NCBI GenBank assembly: GCA_004764695.1
Contig: SMSO01000031.1
Coordinates: forward strand, 6,443,261 to 6,507,260
Source: Schizochytrium sp. TIO01
Lineage: Eukaryota; Sar; Bigyra; Thraustochytrida; Thraustochytriidae
DNA length: 64,000 nucleotides
Direction: 5' to 3'
In this document: positions 31,399 through 43,200 of the stretch, piece after piece
Layout: every line of letters starts with the position of its first letter
Position numbering within the stretch: position 1 is the first letter of the stretch
Position numbers and translations under genes: made by a program
Notes under the pieces: model-generated
What the model saw: only the letters and a program-made list of their open reading frames with translations
Databases searched by the model: none
What the model was told of the DNA's origin: nothing

Positions 31399-32449
31399 CT
31401 AATTGGCACTATCCAGGATGTTCACGTATATGGGTGCAAATTTGCAAAATAGTTTTAGGATCAATGGATTCTTTAAATTGGTCATTCGCGCATCGAGTTC
31501 TGTTGCTTTTCTTAAAGCGTCAGCTTTCAAGCCTCGTTGATAAAGAGCCTGTACATGCACAAGGTTAGCTTCAAGGCCTAGATCAAGCGATAGATAGATT
31601 TGGTGCATTTCGTAATATACTTCAGCAAGAAGTACCGCTTCTTCAGCATTGTCATAAGAGCTGGTCAGAATCCATGATGAGGCGAGGCAATTCAACGTAA
31701 TCATTGTGTCATTGTATTCCTGCCGGAGGACTCTCTTATGGCTTTCTCGAATACGTTTTTCGCTAATGAGCCATCTGGGTAGATTGGCGACGCACATACG
31801 CGAATGTGGGTCGATGAGTAGTTTCATCACCCCCTTGCATGTAGACTCAAAAATGTTACCTGCGAGAGTGCGGAATTGGCCATGCATCATAGCATCCATG
31901 CCCACATTACTGATAAAATCAATGGCGCGTGTTAGCACATGAGGATATTTTGCCATTTAAGTGTAATGGGCATCGTTTATTCTTACGGGTGTGATAGTTG
32001 CAATGGTTTGCATCCAATCAGAGAAGGGTGGTACCATGGAGGGAGTTTTTCGAGAGGTGTCTGATTCCCTATAAGCTCTTGCATCTTACTACGAAATTGA
32101 GATTTAAAGTTGAAAAATAGACGTATGATACGATTGGTTTGGCCATACTTGATACCAATGCCCATTGTAGCGATAATAAAAGCCATCACTAGAGGCGACG
32201 CGGGCTTTTTTTCAAAGCCTTCGAAGGCGCGGGAGAGCTCTTCGTTCATTCTTGGTGATAATTCTGAATTATTATCGACGGCCCTGGGCTGCTGGTCAAC
32301 GGCCTCCGTTTTTGAGTTCCCTGGGCATCACTTCCATATTCTACCTTGATGTGCACCAGTGGAGGCGCTAGCATCTCGCCGTAGTCTCTCTTGAGGACAG
32401 GCGGTAGCGGCGCCTCATCAAAACGATCTTTTGAATTGGAAGAACTCAT
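31399..32449 (-). CDS. Unrecognised spliced protein-coding gene
   Basis: Three minus-strand frames read as one gene. The last two are joined by a convincing intron (31910-31986), giving LQLSHP followed by NVGMDAMMHGQFRTL. The first frame (ATG at 32449, MSSSNSKDRFDE) and the second (through VDNNSELSPRMNEELSRAFE) overlap. A 53-nt GT-AG intron beginning GTAGAA after HIK and ending GTTGACCAG would join them, or one A may be missing from an A5 run. The C-terminal half is helical, with possible TPR-like pairs (EEAVLLAEVYYEMHQIYLSL, then LVHVQALYQRGLKADALRKA). I recognise no family. The weak resemblance to helical regulatory domains of transcription factors is not enough to name it. Coding is supported by the in-phase splice signals. 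Confidence 0.6.
31910..31986 (-). other. Spliceosomal intron (77 nt)
   Basis: On the minus strand it starts GTAAGA, contains the branch-like TGCTAAC about 28 nt before the end, and ends GATTTTATCAG. Splitting occurs in phase 2 and joins two open frames. This gives a local model for short introns in this genome. Confidence 0.8.
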
Positions 32450-33047
32450 TGATTAGGGTTTTGGATGAGGGTTAACACTCCACAACCCAAAGGCTTGCGT
32501 TTACATATATGCAATACACTAGGGATCACGGCGCTAACACATCCCTGAAATATTAAGACTCAAAACAAATTCAACGTTTTTAATTTTTCTTAACCACCCT
32601 GTTATTCTGCGTCGCTTATTGTGCCAAATGGATAAATCGATGGTCCCCCCAAAAAGTGCCCGCAAGATTATCATGACCATCATCAATGGCAAAAAAATGG
32701 CATGGACTTCGTAGAGAAGTGTATGTGTTTTACTATGGACTAAATAATTCTGAAGAAGTAGCAAGTAGAATTCCTGGTCAAGAGCACGGCAGAGACTTGT
32801 TGAAGACGGTGCTTGGCAACCTGGAGAAAATCATTGAGCCTTCAAAAGTGTCTGAGGGGCTCCACGGGGCCTGCAGCTACATTCGAACACTCCAAAAGTA
32901 ATTCACCTAACTCGCATCGCGCGAAATTGCTCTTTTGTTGGAGTTCTTGCTCAGACTAGGAATGATAAGGCGCGGAGCGCGCAATTTTGTGAATATTGAG
33001 GTTTTACAGGCCTTGCTGAGCACCCGGGCAGCCTGTAATGAAAATAG
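32450..33047. other. Spacer with short open frames
   Basis: A plus-strand frame at 32686-32901 (71 residues, helical, ending SEGLHGACSYIRTLQK) might belong to the transposase-like relic downstream, but no homology supports it. Otherwise I see nothing here. Confidence 0.25.
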
Positions 33048-33605
33048 ATGCTGGTAAATAGACTTCCTCAATTTTTCGCCCATAACATGAGTGGACGAGC
33101 TACCATTCCAGGCGAAGGAATGAGTGAGCGCACTGTCCCTCTGCATGGAGTACACGCCTGGATGAATGAGCGCCAGCAAATCGGATCCTTTGTTGGTACA
33201 AGGTCGACTACAACTCAGGAGCGCAATGCTGTGGCACAGGAGATGAAAGAGAGATTCGAAGAACGAGGCGAAAAGCTTGTTATTGCTTGTTTAGATAAAT
33301 GTTGTAAAGATAGTTTGTGGATCCTTCAACATTTTCCTGATGTCACTCCGATTCTTGACAATGCGCACCTTATAAGTCGATACTTCAAGCCACTCAAAAA
33401 TAAGCCTGAAATGACCGAGGCTATTGAGAAATTTGAAGGGACCTTTCCAAAGCTATAACAGGTACTTCTCAAAGGCAAAAAGGTGTCGAAATTTATTTTT
33501 AAAAAAATCGAAAAAGTCATCGATGACCTCGAGACGATGGTGGATGTTTCACTTGATAAACGGATAGTCACAGAGGATTTACTGAAGGCTCACAGTGATC
33601 AATGA
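33048..33605 (+). pseudogene. Transposase-like DDE domain relic
   Basis: The frame at 33048-33458 contains LVIACLDKCCKDSLWILQHF followed by PDVTPILDNAHLISRYF. This arrangement (Asp, then CC, a lysine or arginine helix, FP, and a later LD.xH) resembles the central part of DDE transposases of several eukaryotic DNA elements, where D-x-CC and LD-x-FH patterns are typical. A TAA at 33456-33458 interrupts it; the same frame then continues with Lys-rich helical sequence to TGA 33603-33605. No terminal inverted repeats are visible and the flanking domains are missing, so this looks like a decayed fragment. The start is arbitrary. The family cannot be fixed from what remains. Confidence 0.4.
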
Positions 33606-34279
33606 TGCCACAATACTTAGTCTAGTGGATAAACCCCAGTGGCTAACCAAGCACTACGTTGTTTATTAGAACGGCCCTAGCGAAGATAGATATCCTGATA
33701 ATTAGCACGTATTCTAAGCCTGGAAAAGAAAGAACCCAACGCCAAAGATAAGATAAAAATGGAAATGATACGCTTAAAATTTAATCGTACAGAGCGACGG
33801 GAACTCATGGGCGGTCTCGACGCTGACTGGGTCGAGGCCCTCCAGGACGCTCGCTTACAACTATGCATCGATGTCTATTTTCATCGCGTCGATCAAGACA
33901 TACATACCCAGGAAAAATTAAAACAAAAGATAAAGTAAACCAAATAGAAAAAAAACATATTAAAAAAAACCAAAAAAATCGATCAACAAACCCTTAATGG
34001 TGAAGCCAACAAAACAAAATGAATGGCCTCCCTTTGTTTTTCGAGGGGGAGATAGCGCCTTCGTTTGACCCCATAGTGTTTTAAGCAAAGGTCGAGTCCC
34101 AAGTATTTCTCATGATAGACAACGATTACCAAGCTCATATAATCGTATCTTTCAGTAGCCAAGATGAGTGAAACTCGACTTATTTACTCGACACCGATCT
34201 ATTTGCGATTTCGATCGCAAATCCGCTCAAAAATTACAATACAAAGATATGTTTGACTCATTAAACCAAATAGAACTGT
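33606..34279. other. Intergenic region
   Basis: This is A-rich 3' flank of the giant ARM gene (33915-34020 is strongly A-rich). I see no supported gene. Confidence 0.5.
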
Positions 34280-37200
34280 TTACATTGTCTTGCGAATTGA
34301 CTTGTCCAAGAATTCCTTTGTCTTACTTTGAGCCATTTTACGCGAAAGCTGTCCAACTGGGTGCGACGTTGCATCCCCACCAACAGCGCCACTTGCTGCT
34401 ACTCCAGATTTTCCCTGGGCACCCGCGGTACCACCCCCTTGAGAGGCAGTAAAACGCTGAAAATCTTCTTGGTCCTCCTGCGGTAACAATTTAACTGCAT
34501 TCGATGCCAAATGGCCCACTGTAAGAGCAGCTTTGTATTGGAGTTCCTCATCCGTAGATCGAGCTCGGGCCAGACGCAAAAGAGCCTGGATGCCTCCTTC
34601 GCTTGCAATTTTGATGTGATTCTCATAATTGTCGGCGAGTTTGAGAAGCGCCAGACCAGCATAATGGCGCGGTTCTGCCTGCGTTGACATCATGGCCACC
34701 AGTGGACGTAAGGCACCAGCATCAACCAACTTGACCTGCAAGTCTCGGTTAGAAGAAAGGTGGGCAAGGGAAAATGCAGCATACTCTTGAACCTCCACGT
34801 CTTCAATGGAAGCATACTCAATGATAACATCCATTGCGCCATCACGAACAAGATCGTCATGGTACACCATATTTTCAGCCAATAATGCAAAGACGTAGGC
34901 ACAATTGCGTTTAATTTCAATGTCGCCATTAGCCGCTTGTGAAAGAACTGTGACAAGTCCTCCTTGCTCCATAATGCGAGCTTTAACTTCATCAGTTTCA
35001 CAACAGCAACCTACACAATAAAGAGCGGTGCGAACACACATGATATCACGAGAATTTGCTACCATGGAGAGGATAGGCATGATGCCCTTCTCCTGGGCAA
35101 TCGACATTTTCGTGACTGCATGCTTACCAAGAGCCAAAGCAGTAAGCCCAAGTATAGCGGAGCGCTGGACTTGCACATCAGGAAACCGAACAAGATCAAC
35201 CAAGGGGCTAACTGCACCTTCTTCCACCAAGCGAATTTTATTATCGCCATGGTCTCCCAGACCAAGCCCAGCAATTGCCAAGGCTGCGTAACGTTGTACT
35301 TCTGCATCGGGGAATCTCGCCAAAAAAAGAAGCGGCCGTGCCGCGCCTTGCTCAACAATCTCAACCTTGTCATCTCCAGCAGCCAAGTTACATAATGCCA
35401 AAGTCGCAAAGCGTTGCGTTGCAATATCAAGAGAGCGAGCCATTGCAAACAACGTAGGTAAAGCTCCCTTCTTTATGAGTAGTGGCTTGAGCTCCCCTGG
35501 TACAGATATGCAAGCAAGAGCACGTGCACAGTCACGCTGTACACGCGCATCCTCGCCTAGTCCAACTTCAGAGAGCACCTCAATACCACCCTCGCGTGCA
35601 ATGTCGACGTGGTATTCTGGTGAGTCTGCAATGTTTGCCATTGCAAATGCACAGTCTCTTTGAACTTCCAGATCTTTAAATTGCATGCAAGCTAAGATTT
35701 GTCCAAGACCTCCTTCTCTAACAAGTTTTGTTTTGTTCTCCTCGTTAAGTGAGAAACTTGCGAGAGCAGCAGATGCAGTGCGCTGATAGTCAAGAAGAGG
35801 AGATTGTGCCAATGCCAGAAAAGGTTTGAGTAAGCCTTCTTTGACAATAAATACACGAATCTGCGCGTTTGTAGAGAGAAATCGTAAGCCCATAGCTGCG
35901 TACCGCTGGCAAACAGTATCAGAAGAGTTCGTCAGCTTAATCAATGCTCGTAGAGCTCCTTGTTTGTAAGCCTTGATATTGTTTTCTTCATTGCTCGTCA
36001 AATTTGCGAAGCATCGAGCGACATCTTGTTGCATTTCGTCATTGTTCACATGAGCTAACTCAACAAGATGAGGAACAGCACCATCTTCTACAATAATGAC
36101 TTGATTCTCTAAATCTTCACTCAGATTTGCAAGTAACCCAGCACATTGAAGTCTGAGATTGAGGTTAAGTGATCCACAGCAACGCAAGACTGGTGGAAGA
36201 CCTCCTTCCTGAATTATCATCTTCTTGATTAGCTTATGCTGCGAAAGATGACGCAGCGAGGCTACAGCTAGAGTACGTAACTCTAATGAATCATCTCGCG
36301 CAAGTTTGATGAGCGCATGAACACCACCTTCCTCAGCATACTTTTGCCTATGATCTGGGTTAGCAGCAAGATCACGCATAGCTGTTGCAGCTTGACGCTG
36401 AATCTTGATATCTTGCACCTGAGTGAGGTAAAAGAGTGACTGTAAACCACCCTTGTTGATGATGTTGGCGTGTGACTCTATATTTGGAGCAAGTTTTCGA
36501 AATGCCAGAGCAGAGTTATATAAGCACTCTGTATCCTGTGACAATGCTAAGTGCACAAGTCCTGTAATGCCACTTTGAATGATGCTATTGTGGTTATCAA
36601 ACGAGGTAAGCAAGTTTGCAATAGCACGAGATGCCTCCCGGTGGACGCTAATGCTAACATGATGCATCAAACCAATCATAAACTCGCCACCGCCACGCTC
36701 GGCAATGTATTTATGAGTATCAGTATCTTCTGCAATGTTAGCAATGGCACCGCAAGCCTGCCGAGCAATTTCTTCATCTGGAGATTGTGCAAGTTTGATC
36801 ATGACAGGTAGGACTTCGCTAGCAGCAATTGCTGGTTTGTTTTCGTCAGATAACGAAAGGTTACTCAGCGTTGCCGCTACCTCCCTTTGGATTTCAATTG
36901 GGCACTCATCTCCCTTTGCATTAACAGCCGCTGCCAAGGGTCCCAAGACACGGTTTTTCACTAATAAACCTCGATTGGCTGCGTTGGTGGCAAGCCGCCG
37001 CAAGGCCGCAAGAGCTAAGCATCTGGCGTTTTCATCCTCCGAGTGAGCAAGAGCAATAAGAGGAGGAATCGCTCCACATTTGCCAAGCTTATCATGCACC
37101 TCGGCGTTGGAGGACATATTTGCTAACGCAAATGCTGCATACTGTACAACATCATCGTCGCCACACTTTGTCAATGCCACGAGACGATCTAAGCAGCCTT

Positions 37201-40200
37201 TACTTAACAGGATACTGTGATTCTCCTCGTTTGCACTAATATTGGTCAGGGCCATGGCTGCGTACCGAAGTATATCGACGTCAACAATCTCGATAGAATC
37301 ATCGTCCCCAATATTTTCCTCACTAGCTTTGGCCTTAGCAATGCCTGCTTCTGTACCACGGATGATAGGTCCTAATCCGCCATGAACAATCACTTGTACC
37401 TGGGTGCCACGGTCGCATGCAAGGTTGCAAAGACCAATCAGTCCATACCGCTTGCAATCCATATCCTCATCTTTAGCTACTAAAACCATGGCCTGAAGTC
37501 CACCGCCCTTTGTTGCGTCAGCTCTCGTTTTGGCATTGGCAGCCAAATTACACAAAGTCATTGCAGCGTAACGGCGGCAGTCTACATCTTGGCTTTGGGC
37601 GAGCTGCACCAATGGCATTGTACCTCGGTTTTTGATGATCATTTCATGGTTTGATTGAACACATGAAAGATTGTACATTGCAAGAGCTGAACTTCTTTGG
37701 CACTCGAGTCGCGAAGAGTTGGCTAATTGTACTAAAGGTTGGAGCCCCCCAGCTTCAACAATTCGACGTCTATTCGCACTATGTACACTGAGGTTGCACA
37801 AACACATCCCACAGTAACGCTGTGTTTCGAGATCTGAAGTTGCCGTACTCCGAATGCCGTCAATAAGAGGGCCAAGTGCGCCTACATCAGCAATTAAGGC
37901 CTGGTTATCAGGATTCTCTGCAAGATTACAAAGAGTCATGGCTGCATATCGCTTACTTTGTGTAGATCCATCACGTAGAACGGCAACCAATGGGCCTAGA
38001 CCATTTGCGTTCACAATAATACCTTGATTTTGTAGATCACTAGCCAAGTTACACAGCGCCATGCAGGCAGAGACCCGGCAATCATCCAGTTGTTCAGCCC
38101 CAAGTAGACCAATCAAAGCAGGGACGCCATTCGCATCGGTGATTCGGCCTTGGTTTTCTGTTGCAGCTGCCAAACGATAAAGTGCTCTTGCTGCATAGTG
38201 CCGACAATCAAGATTTACACTAGAACACAAGTGGACTAAGGGCGGAATTCCACCACACTTGGCAATAGTAGCTTGGTTTTGGTGGTTGATTGCTAAATTT
38301 CCAACTGCCATGGATGCATACCGAGCTGTTTCATCGGAGGAAGACCAACAGAGCTGCAGGAGACTCTTAATGTCGTCTTTAATGTACACATCCGCCTGGT
38401 TGTGTGCATTAGCAGTAAGACTGGCATGCGCACGCGCTGCCCCTTCTCGAACACCTTCGTTCTGAGACCTACTCATATGCAGTAAAGCTAGCAAACCATC
38501 CTCTTCCACAATACTGAGCTGGTTGTCGGGGTTTTCAGCCATGTTTGCCAACGTCTCAGCAATTTGGGTCATGAGATCAATATTTTTTGCCATGCGCGCA
38601 GATTCAACAAGTGCAACGAGCCCTCCCATTTCGGTAATTTGACGCTTGATTCTGTCGTTCAGAGACATATGTCTTAATGCAGCAGTTGCAAGACATGATA
38701 ATTCTACTGCAAAGAGATTCTTTGACACACCTTCATCGTTTACTTCGCGGGGGATTTCAGGGTCATCTTTGAGGCTCTTCTCTCGATGCTTTTCTTGATC
38801 AAATCGCATCTTTACAATAACTTCATTGGCTTGGACCAGCGCGTCGATCATAATCTTGAGCCCACCTTCGCGAAAAAGAGTCCATTTTAAATCAGGATTT
38901 GTGGCCACGTCTCGAAGGGCAGACATTGCGTGCATTTTGATGATAGGCTCTTCAGCATTCAGAATCAGATTGAATAGAGGTTTCAATCCCGCAGAGGTAC
39001 AAATTTCCATGTGAGTACGAACATTGGGGGTAAGTTTTCGATAACAGAGAGCTGCATGGAGCTGACACTGTAAATCTTCCGATCTGGCAACTCGAAAAAC
39101 GGAAGGCAAGCCATCCTCATCTAAAAAGGTCTTGTGCGTAATGTCCATAGAGCCTAGCAAATTACCAATCGCACGGGATGCTTCACGATATACTTCTACT
39201 TTTCGTGACCGCATAAGTACAGAAAGAAAATGAATGCCTTGTTCCTCAGTCATGACTGAATGCGTCTCAGGGTCCTCCAAAATGTTCGCAAGAGCACCAC
39301 ATGCTTGGCGAGATACTTCAACATCGATGCTCTGTGCTAGAGTAAGAAGGGCCCGCAAACAATCCAAGTTAGAACGTTTAGTTCGCAATCCAGAGAGAGC
39401 AAGTTTTGCGTCATCGGAGACACTAAGGTTACAAAGCGCAGCCGCAACTTCTCGTTGAATCTCGATATCGGTACTTCCACCTGCTTCTGCAAAAGCAGGG
39501 AATAAGCGCGATTTCAATTCGAGAGCCTCCTCTCGATTTCTATCATCGTTGAGAATTCGTCGAAGAGCTGAGATTGCCTGACAGCGTGCTTGACCAGAAG
39601 GTGCCTTTTGAGCAATCGTAATGAGCGGAGCCATAGCTCCTGCACGGCCAATTGTCTCGAGCAACGCATCATTCTTGGCAAGTTTGCCAATAGCGAAGGC
39701 GGCATTGAAATGTGTTTCTGGGTCATCAACTACACCCGGTCGCCCTAAAGCAACTACCAGAGGTGCTAATGCTTCGCATTCTAGTATGTGCTCGTGGTTT
39801 ATTGGATTCGCAGCAAGATTACCGAGTGCTAGCGTTGCATATCTGCGCGCTTCCATATCATCACGCTCCGTATCAACACGGCCTAGCTCATCGACAGAAA
39901 TACATACTAAGGCAGTCAATGCCCGAATGGCACCGCCGTGTTCCGGGCTGCCCTCTTCACCTACTTCTCGCTCAACCACTTGGTCATGGAATTTAGGCCG
40001 AGTGGTAAGATTCATAATACCAAGAGCACCAAGACGCTGCGTTACCACGTCACTGTCATGGCACATGGCTCTAACAAAGGCGAAGTGAGCCCCGTCCTTA
40101 ATAAGCTGCTCTTGCATCTGGAAGTCCGCTGCAAGGTTAGCTAAGGCACGGGTGGCTTCACGATGTACTCCAGACATTTTCACAGCTCGCCGTGATGTCA

Positions 40201-43200
40201 AAGCGCACAAGAATCCCACACCCTCCAGTGTTACAATCAATTCATGTGTTGTGTTATTTTCGGCCATATTTGCAATGCATCCACAACAATAGCGAACTAC
40301 ATCTTCCTCACCTGATTTGCATAGGCGAATGAGCTCTGGCAAGAGCTCGTTTTGCGCAATGTCAAGTTTAGTCGTCTCGTTCATAGCTAAATTAAATGCA
40401 CAAGCTGCAAGCTCGCGCCAGATGATGAGGTCCTTTGTGCGGGCGCCCATCAATAAAGCTTCCAGGCCTCCTTCTTGCACAATACGCTCGCGTGAATCTG
40501 GAGAGGCAGCCAATCCACGTAAGGTAGCGATAGCTGCTCGCATGTCGTCAATATCTTCTGAACAAGCCAACGCAATTAAAGGAGGCAAACCACCTTCTGC
40601 AACTACAGCAGGCCGGTTCTCTTCTTTGGAGGCAAGGTTGCACAAAGCATAACCAATTGCGCGCTGAGTTTCTAAATCTGCAGAGTTTGAAACTGTAATC
40701 AAAGGAGCTAATGCACCTTGCTGCATCATACTATCATGGTGCTCTTCTGCGCTTGCAATATTACCCAAAGCTACTGCTCCAAATAAACGATATGTAGTAT
40801 CTGCAGAACAGAGAAATGAAACCAAGCCTGCCACATTGAGCGCTCTTGCTACTGTTGCATGCTGGTCACCAATGCATCCAGAAAGAGAAAGATTGCAGAG
40901 ACATGCTAAAACTTCGTGCTGCACAGCGACATTTTCAGACTTGGCAAGTTCAAGAAGCGGATCAAGCCCCCCTTCTTCAATAATCATGTTGCGAATTATA
41001 GGATCACATGCTAATCCACGTAACGCAGCTGTGGATCTTAGCTGAGCTTCTGCGTCCTCAACACCAAGCAAGAAAACAAGAGGCTCAATTACGCTTTCTT
41101 CCATAAGAAGCTGGTGGTTTTCTGCAGACGCTGCAAAGTTTGCAATACCAAAGGCGGCTGCATTACGAACCTCAACATCATCATGCTCCATCAACTCTGT
41201 TAACAATGGCAGAACCCCTCTTTGAATAAGCGGTGGATGGTTGCTTCGCGTACAAGACAAATTACAAAGGCCAAACACAGCATACCGCTGACATTCCAAA
41301 TCACCGTTTCCAAAGCCTGCGAGGTGGAACCATAGAGTCGAGACCGCCTTCTTGAAGAATGCGCGGCTGATTTGCAACGTGCGTCGCCAAGTTAGAAATA
41401 CCCATGGCTGCGTATCTTTGACTCATAACATCAGGTGAAGCTAGTGCAGCTGTGAGAGGAGGAAGTGCACCACCCGAGGCGATTTCGGAGGTGTGAGCAT
41501 ATTCTGCTGAAAGGTTAGCAATTGCACGGGCTGCTTCGCGCTGGACAGCAATAGATTTAGAACGAAGCACAAATTTCAGATGCTGCAAAACACCAGCTTC
41601 TACCATCGAACCTTGGTTTTCGGTGACTTCTGCAAGATTGGCAAGTACACCACAGGCTTGATGAGCAACTTCCATGTCTCCTGAATGCCCAAAGGTAACA
41701 AGCACTGACAATACACCGGCTCGAACAATACTTAGCTTATTTTCCTCAGAAAGGGAAAGATTTCGTAATGCAGCTGCGACCTCTCGAAGCACCTCAACGT
41801 TTGCGGTGGATCCAAGCTTTATGAGTGGTACAAGGGCTCCCAGTGCAACCAGTTTGACACGATTGGCTGCATTGAGAGCAAGGTGTCGCATTGCAATGAC
41901 CGCGTGCAGATGGGTATCTGCATCTTCTTGCATTGCTAGGCTAACAAGAGGCTGCACTAGTCCAACACGTTCGCCAATGACGTGCGACGCCTCATTGGCG
42001 CACAAACATTCAAGTGCAAACGCTACACACCTGCGGGTTTCAACATCCTCAGATTGTGCGACGTTTACAAGAGCAGGGAGAGTTCCATGTTCGATAAGAT
42101 CGACATGGTTTGAGTGTTGAATAGCGAGATTTGACAGTCCTAGCGCACCATATCTCTGACACTTCATATCCTTACTTCTAACGAAAGCCATGATTTGAGC
42201 AAGTCCGCCACAGGCAATGACATCACGCTGTGAATCCTGATTTGAGGTAAATAATGCAATGCAACGAGCTACCTCGCGACGAATCTCTGCCAGTTCTGAA
42301 CCTGCAACTTTCATCAAGGCTGCCAAAACTCCTTCATCGATCATTGTGCGTTGGGTTCGACCTTCCACCATCTCTGCAATGTTTCCGATTGCAATTAAAG
42401 CATAGCGTTCTCTCTCGCGATCTCCAGATTGCACAAGCTGAATCAACGCTGGCAAACAGCCAGATCGACCAACAGCAATCTTATTTTCCTCGTTTAAAGT
42501 GAGGTTACATAGTGCGGCTGCAGCCTCGCGCTGGGTCTCAATATTATCCGCTTGAGCGGCAAGAATCAAAGGTTCTACTCCTCCATTTCGGACAATGGCT
42601 AATCGCACATCAGCATTCACAGCAAGGCCTCGAAGGGTAGCCACAGCTTGAAACTGAACATTTTCATCTCCAGGAAATGCAAAGGAAATGATAGGCTTAA
42701 GGCATCCTCCTGCAACAATAGTGTCAAGGTTGGCCGGACTAGAAGCAAAATTGCCTAAAGCGTATATGGCATGCTGACGGCATACCACATCGCGGGACTT
42801 GCTAAAACCGACGACAAGGTCAAGTGTTCCGGAATTGATGAGATAATCGTGATTTTCTGGTGAAACTGCCAGATTTGCAAGACAAAGTAACGCATAGCGC
42901 TCCGTCTCAGAATCAGATGTACTATTAGGATCAAGTCCCTTACTTGCCATATTAATCATTGGTTCAACGATCTCCATATGTACTAGCTTTGGCTGCAGTT
43001 TAACGTTGGTAGAGAGATTAGCAAGAGCCATAGAAGCCATCCGCTGACACCCGATGTCATCATGCCGGAGCATAAGTACCAGACAATCGACTACACCTCC
43101 TCGAAACATTTCCTCGCCATACTCGCAATTTGCTGCTAGGTTACCAAGGCACCGGGCTGCCTCACGGTTAGTCTGAGGCGCATCGATCTGAAGCGCACGG

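Noticed and set aside
41308-41335. 28-nt GT-AG segment as an intron at the ARM frame break
   Set aside because: It would restore the frame, but it removes the LDSMVPLA part of a canonical ARM helix, so the bases are coding and a single-base break is preferred.
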